A program made the position numbers and the translations under genes. DNA of 64,000 nt from an uncultured Aquabacterium sp. (GTDB lineage Bacteria; Pseudomonadota; Gammaproteobacteria; Burkholderiales; Burkholderiaceae_C), in assembly GCF_947366995.1 (NCBI RefSeq), contig NZ_CANBCC010000006.1, positions 1 through 64,000 on the forward strand, written 5' to 3'. Numbering within the stretch: the stretch's first letter is position 1; every line of letters begins with the position of its first letter. This document shows, piece after piece, positions 62,416 to 64,000 of the stretch. The notes under the pieces are model-generated. The model worked only from the letters and a program-made list of their open reading frames with translations. It had not been told where the DNA came from and searched no databases.

Positions 62416-63210
62416 ATGAGCCTCTCCGCGCGCCCGCTGTCCCCTGTCTCGGCCCCTCGCCTCACCGTGTTGGGGGTGGCGCTCGCGCCGTGGCGCCTGT
62501 TGTGCGTGGCAGCCCACGTCCTGCGGGCGCTCGCGCTGGCCTACACGTGGTGGCCCGGCTACGACGCGGCACGTCGACGTGCCTTTACCATCGCGTGGTC
62601 GGGCCGCCTGTTGAAGCTGCTCGGCATCACGGTGAAGGTCACGGGCACGGCGCGGCCGGGCGGCAAGCTCATCGTGGCCAACCACATTTCGTGGCTCGAC
62701 ATCGTGGCCATCAATGCCACCGAGCCCGCCCGCTTCATCTCCAAGGCCGAGGTGGGAGACTGGCCCCTGCTCGGGCGCCTCGTCACCGCGGCGGGGACGC
62801 TGTATCTGGTGCGCGAGCGGCGACGCGATGCCATGCGGGTGCTCGGCGTGATGTCGAAAGCCCTGCACAGCGGCGACACCGTGGCGGTGTTCCCCGAAGG
62901 CACCACAGGCACGGGCCATGGCGTGCTGCCATTTCACCCCAATCTCTTTCAGGCCGCGATCGATGCCGATGTGCCGGTGCAGCCCATCGTGCTGCGCTAC
63001 AGCGACCCGCATCACGCGGTGAGCCCTTCCACGGCCTATGTCGGCAGCACCACTCTGCTGCAGTCGCTGTGGTGGGTGGTCACGGCGCGCGGTCTGACGG
63101 TTCATGTGGAAGTGCTGCCCCCGATGCGGGCCACGCACGCCGACCGACGCGCCCTGGCGGAGCACGTCCAGAATCTGGCTGAAGCTGCTTTGACACGTCA
63201 GCTCGCCTGA
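62416..63210 (+). CDS. 1-acyl-sn-glycerol-3-phosphate acyltransferase family
   Basis: A membrane-associated PlsC-type acyltransferase of 264 residues, using acyl-CoA or acyl-ACP to make phosphatidic acid or a related lipid. An N-terminal hydrophobic segment (about 25-45) anchors the protein. Motif I is NHISWLD (catalytic H90 and D95), motif II is near SKAEVGDWPLLGRL, and motif III is FPEGTTGTGH (about 160). The start lies 1 base after the pyrC' stop, so it is the last gene of the yqgE-ruvX-pyr operon, an arrangement found in other Burkholderiales. It could be PlsC itself or a paralogue. Confidence 0.86.
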   Translation: MSLSARPLSPVSAPRLTVLGVALAPWRLLCVAAHVLRALALAYTWWPGYDAARRRAFTIAWSGRLLKLLGITVKVTGTARPGGKLIVANHISWLDIVAINATEPARFISKAEVGDWPLLGRLVTAAGTLYLVRERRRDAMRVLGVMSKALHSGDTVAVFPEGTTGTGHGVLPFHPNLFQAAIDADVPVQPIVLRYSDPHHAVSPSTAYVGSTTLLQSLWWVVTARGLTVHVEVLPPMRATHADRRALAEHVQNLAEAALTRQLA

Positions 63211-63217
63211 ATTAAAA

Positions 63218-63231
63218 CGAACGACCGTTCG
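63218..63231. promoter_or_regulatory. Inverted repeat, TetR-like operator candidate
   Basis: CGAACG-AC-CGTTCG begins 8 bases after the acyltransferase stop and about 170 bases before the terminal outer-membrane protein gene. The spacing and CG-rich half sites resemble operators of TetR-family regulators. No promoter could be placed with confidence in 63211-63400. Confidence 0.35.
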
Positions 63232-63400
63232 AAACGGTGGCATTTGTCACGCCTATTCGGACTTTCACATCTCAAGATTCGCTCCAGAGTGGCGATACGA
63301 AGGTCACGTCTTGTTTCAGAAGAAAAACAAGCGGCACCTTTGTCCGGGCGGCGCACGCCGCTGGGTAGATCCACCCACCTCTCGTCACTGAGGAGCTTTC

Positions 63401-64000
63401 ATGACTCAATTCAGGTTTGTCCGTCTGCCGGTCACCCTGGCCGTGCTCGCGGCCTGTGCCACCGCGCACGCCGACTACACCTCGCCCGATGGCCAGTTCC
63501 GTCTTTCCGGCTTCGGCACGCTCGGCGTGTCGCGGACGTCGACCAATGATGCGCTGTTCAACTACCCGGGGCAGGGCGGTGGTGCAGACAAGAAGGCCAG
63601 CCTGAATCCCGACAGCAAGATCGCGCTGCAGGGCTCGTACAAGTTCACTCCCACGCTGTCGGCCACGACCCAGCTGATGATGAAGTACGACGCCGATGGC
63701 GAGTACGTGCCCAACCCGGAATGGGTCTTTGCCAAGTGGCAGCCCACCTCGGCGCTGAGCGTGCGTGGCGGCCGCATGGGCGCGCCGTTCTTCATGGTCT
63801 CCGACTTCCGTGATGTCGGTTACGCCAACACCACCGTGCGCCCGAACCTGGACGTGTACGGCCAGGTGCCCGTGAGCTATTTCGATGGCGCCGACGCCGC
63901 CTACCAGCTCGACGTGGGCAGTGTCACGCTGACCTCGACCCTGTGGGCCGGTAACGCCAAATCCGACTTCTCCAGCGCACTGCGCCGCAGCGGTGCTGCC
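63401..64000 (+). CDS. Porin-like outer-membrane protein, N-terminal part
   Basis: The open frame starts at ATG 63401 and is still open at the window end (200 codons). A signal peptide of about 24 residues (LAVLAACATAHA, cut before DYTSPDG) is followed by beta-strand-rich sequence: FRLSGFGTLGVSRTS, IALQGSYKFTPTLSATTQLM, LSVRGGRMGAPFF and VTLTSTLWAGN. This resembles a distinct class of putative porins, not the two trimeric porins at 6-9 kb. TGAGGAGC upstream is a good ribosome-binding site. Substrate and full length cannot be judged here. Confidence 0.8.
   Translation, partial: MTQFRFVRLPVTLAVLAACATAHADYTSPDGQFRLSGFGTLGVSRTSTNDALFNYPGQGGGADKKASLNPDSKIALQGSYKFTPTLSATTQLMMKYDADGEYVPNPEWVFAKWQPTSALSVRGGRMGAPFFMVSDFRDVGYANTTVRPNLDVYGQVPVSYFDGADAAYQLDVGSVTLTSTLWAGNAKSDFSSALRRSGAA

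Noticed and set aside
1..64000. Mobile elements, prophage, CRISPR arrays, defence islands
   Set aside because: I looked for transposases, integrases, terminal inverted repeats, spaced direct repeats, restriction or toxin genes and saw none. All larger genes belong to housekeeping, envelope, motility or metabolic families.

Overview
The window is GC-rich, gene-dense bacterial DNA with almost no intergenic space. It most likely comes from the chromosome of a betaproteobacterium of the order Burkholderiales (Leptothrix/Aquabacterium/Rubrivivax-like). The grounds are the Burkholderiales-type trimeric porins, the pilMNOPQ-aroK and pilGHIJ-pilL clusters, the giant DUF3683 FAD/Fe-S oxidoreductase, the rubredoxin-'thiD'-hemL block and the yqgE-ruvX-pyrR-pyrB-pyrC' block. 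I cannot name the genus. I see no insertion sequence, prophage, CRISPR array or rRNA. There is one tRNA gene, tRNA-Leu(CAA).

Layout. 0-3.6 kb: the start of a leftward rhomboid-like protease, then a rightward pyrimidine-salvage/catabolism operon (DUF1688/URC4-like, uracil phosphoribosyltransferase, cytosine deaminase) preceded by a good sigma-54-like promoter, a 5' hairpin and a nine-codon leader. 3.6-6.1 kb: tRNA-Leu, cysM, tusA, ruvB. 6.1-9.1 kb: two porin genes. 9.1-13.4 kb: lysA-lptM, cyaY and the class A penicillin-binding protein. 13.6-19.4 kb: pilMNOPQ (type IV pilus alignment complex and secretin) and aroK. 19.5-29.6 kb: valS, a stress group (universal stress protein, DUF883, YqjE, YqjK), a nitronate monooxygenase-like enzyme, uvrD, an outer-membrane barrel protein and dps. 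29.6-31.4 kb: a leftward NarL-type two-component pair. 31.6-35.3 kb: a chemotaxis core (compact CheZ-like protein, CheY, CheA, CheW) behind a FliA-like promoter.

35.4-44.8 kb: HIT protein and DUF3683 oxidoreductase, a glycerophosphodiesterase, mpl, hemL and a divergent ThiD-like kinase. 44.9-56.9 kb: rubredoxin, then the pilus chemosensory system pilG-pilH-pilI-pilJ-pilL (PilL/ChpA of 2273 residues) ending in a diguanylate cyclase. 56.9-63.2 kb: photolyase, then the tightly overlapping yqgE-ruvX-pyrR-pyrB-pyrC'-plsC operon, whose dihydroorotase-like protein has lost its metal-binding histidines. 63.4 kb to the end: an outer-membrane/porin-like protein cut by the window edge.

Functional links. 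Pyrimidine metabolism occurs at both ends, salvage/catabolism on the left and de novo synthesis on the right. Surface motility is covered by two chemosensory systems, one probably flagellar and one for pili, together with the pilus assembly genes. The most interesting points are the putative nitrogen-controlled DUF1688 operon, the small CheZ-like protein with its candidate FliA promoter, the divergent ThiD-like kinase and the in-frame duplication at the start of ruvX.
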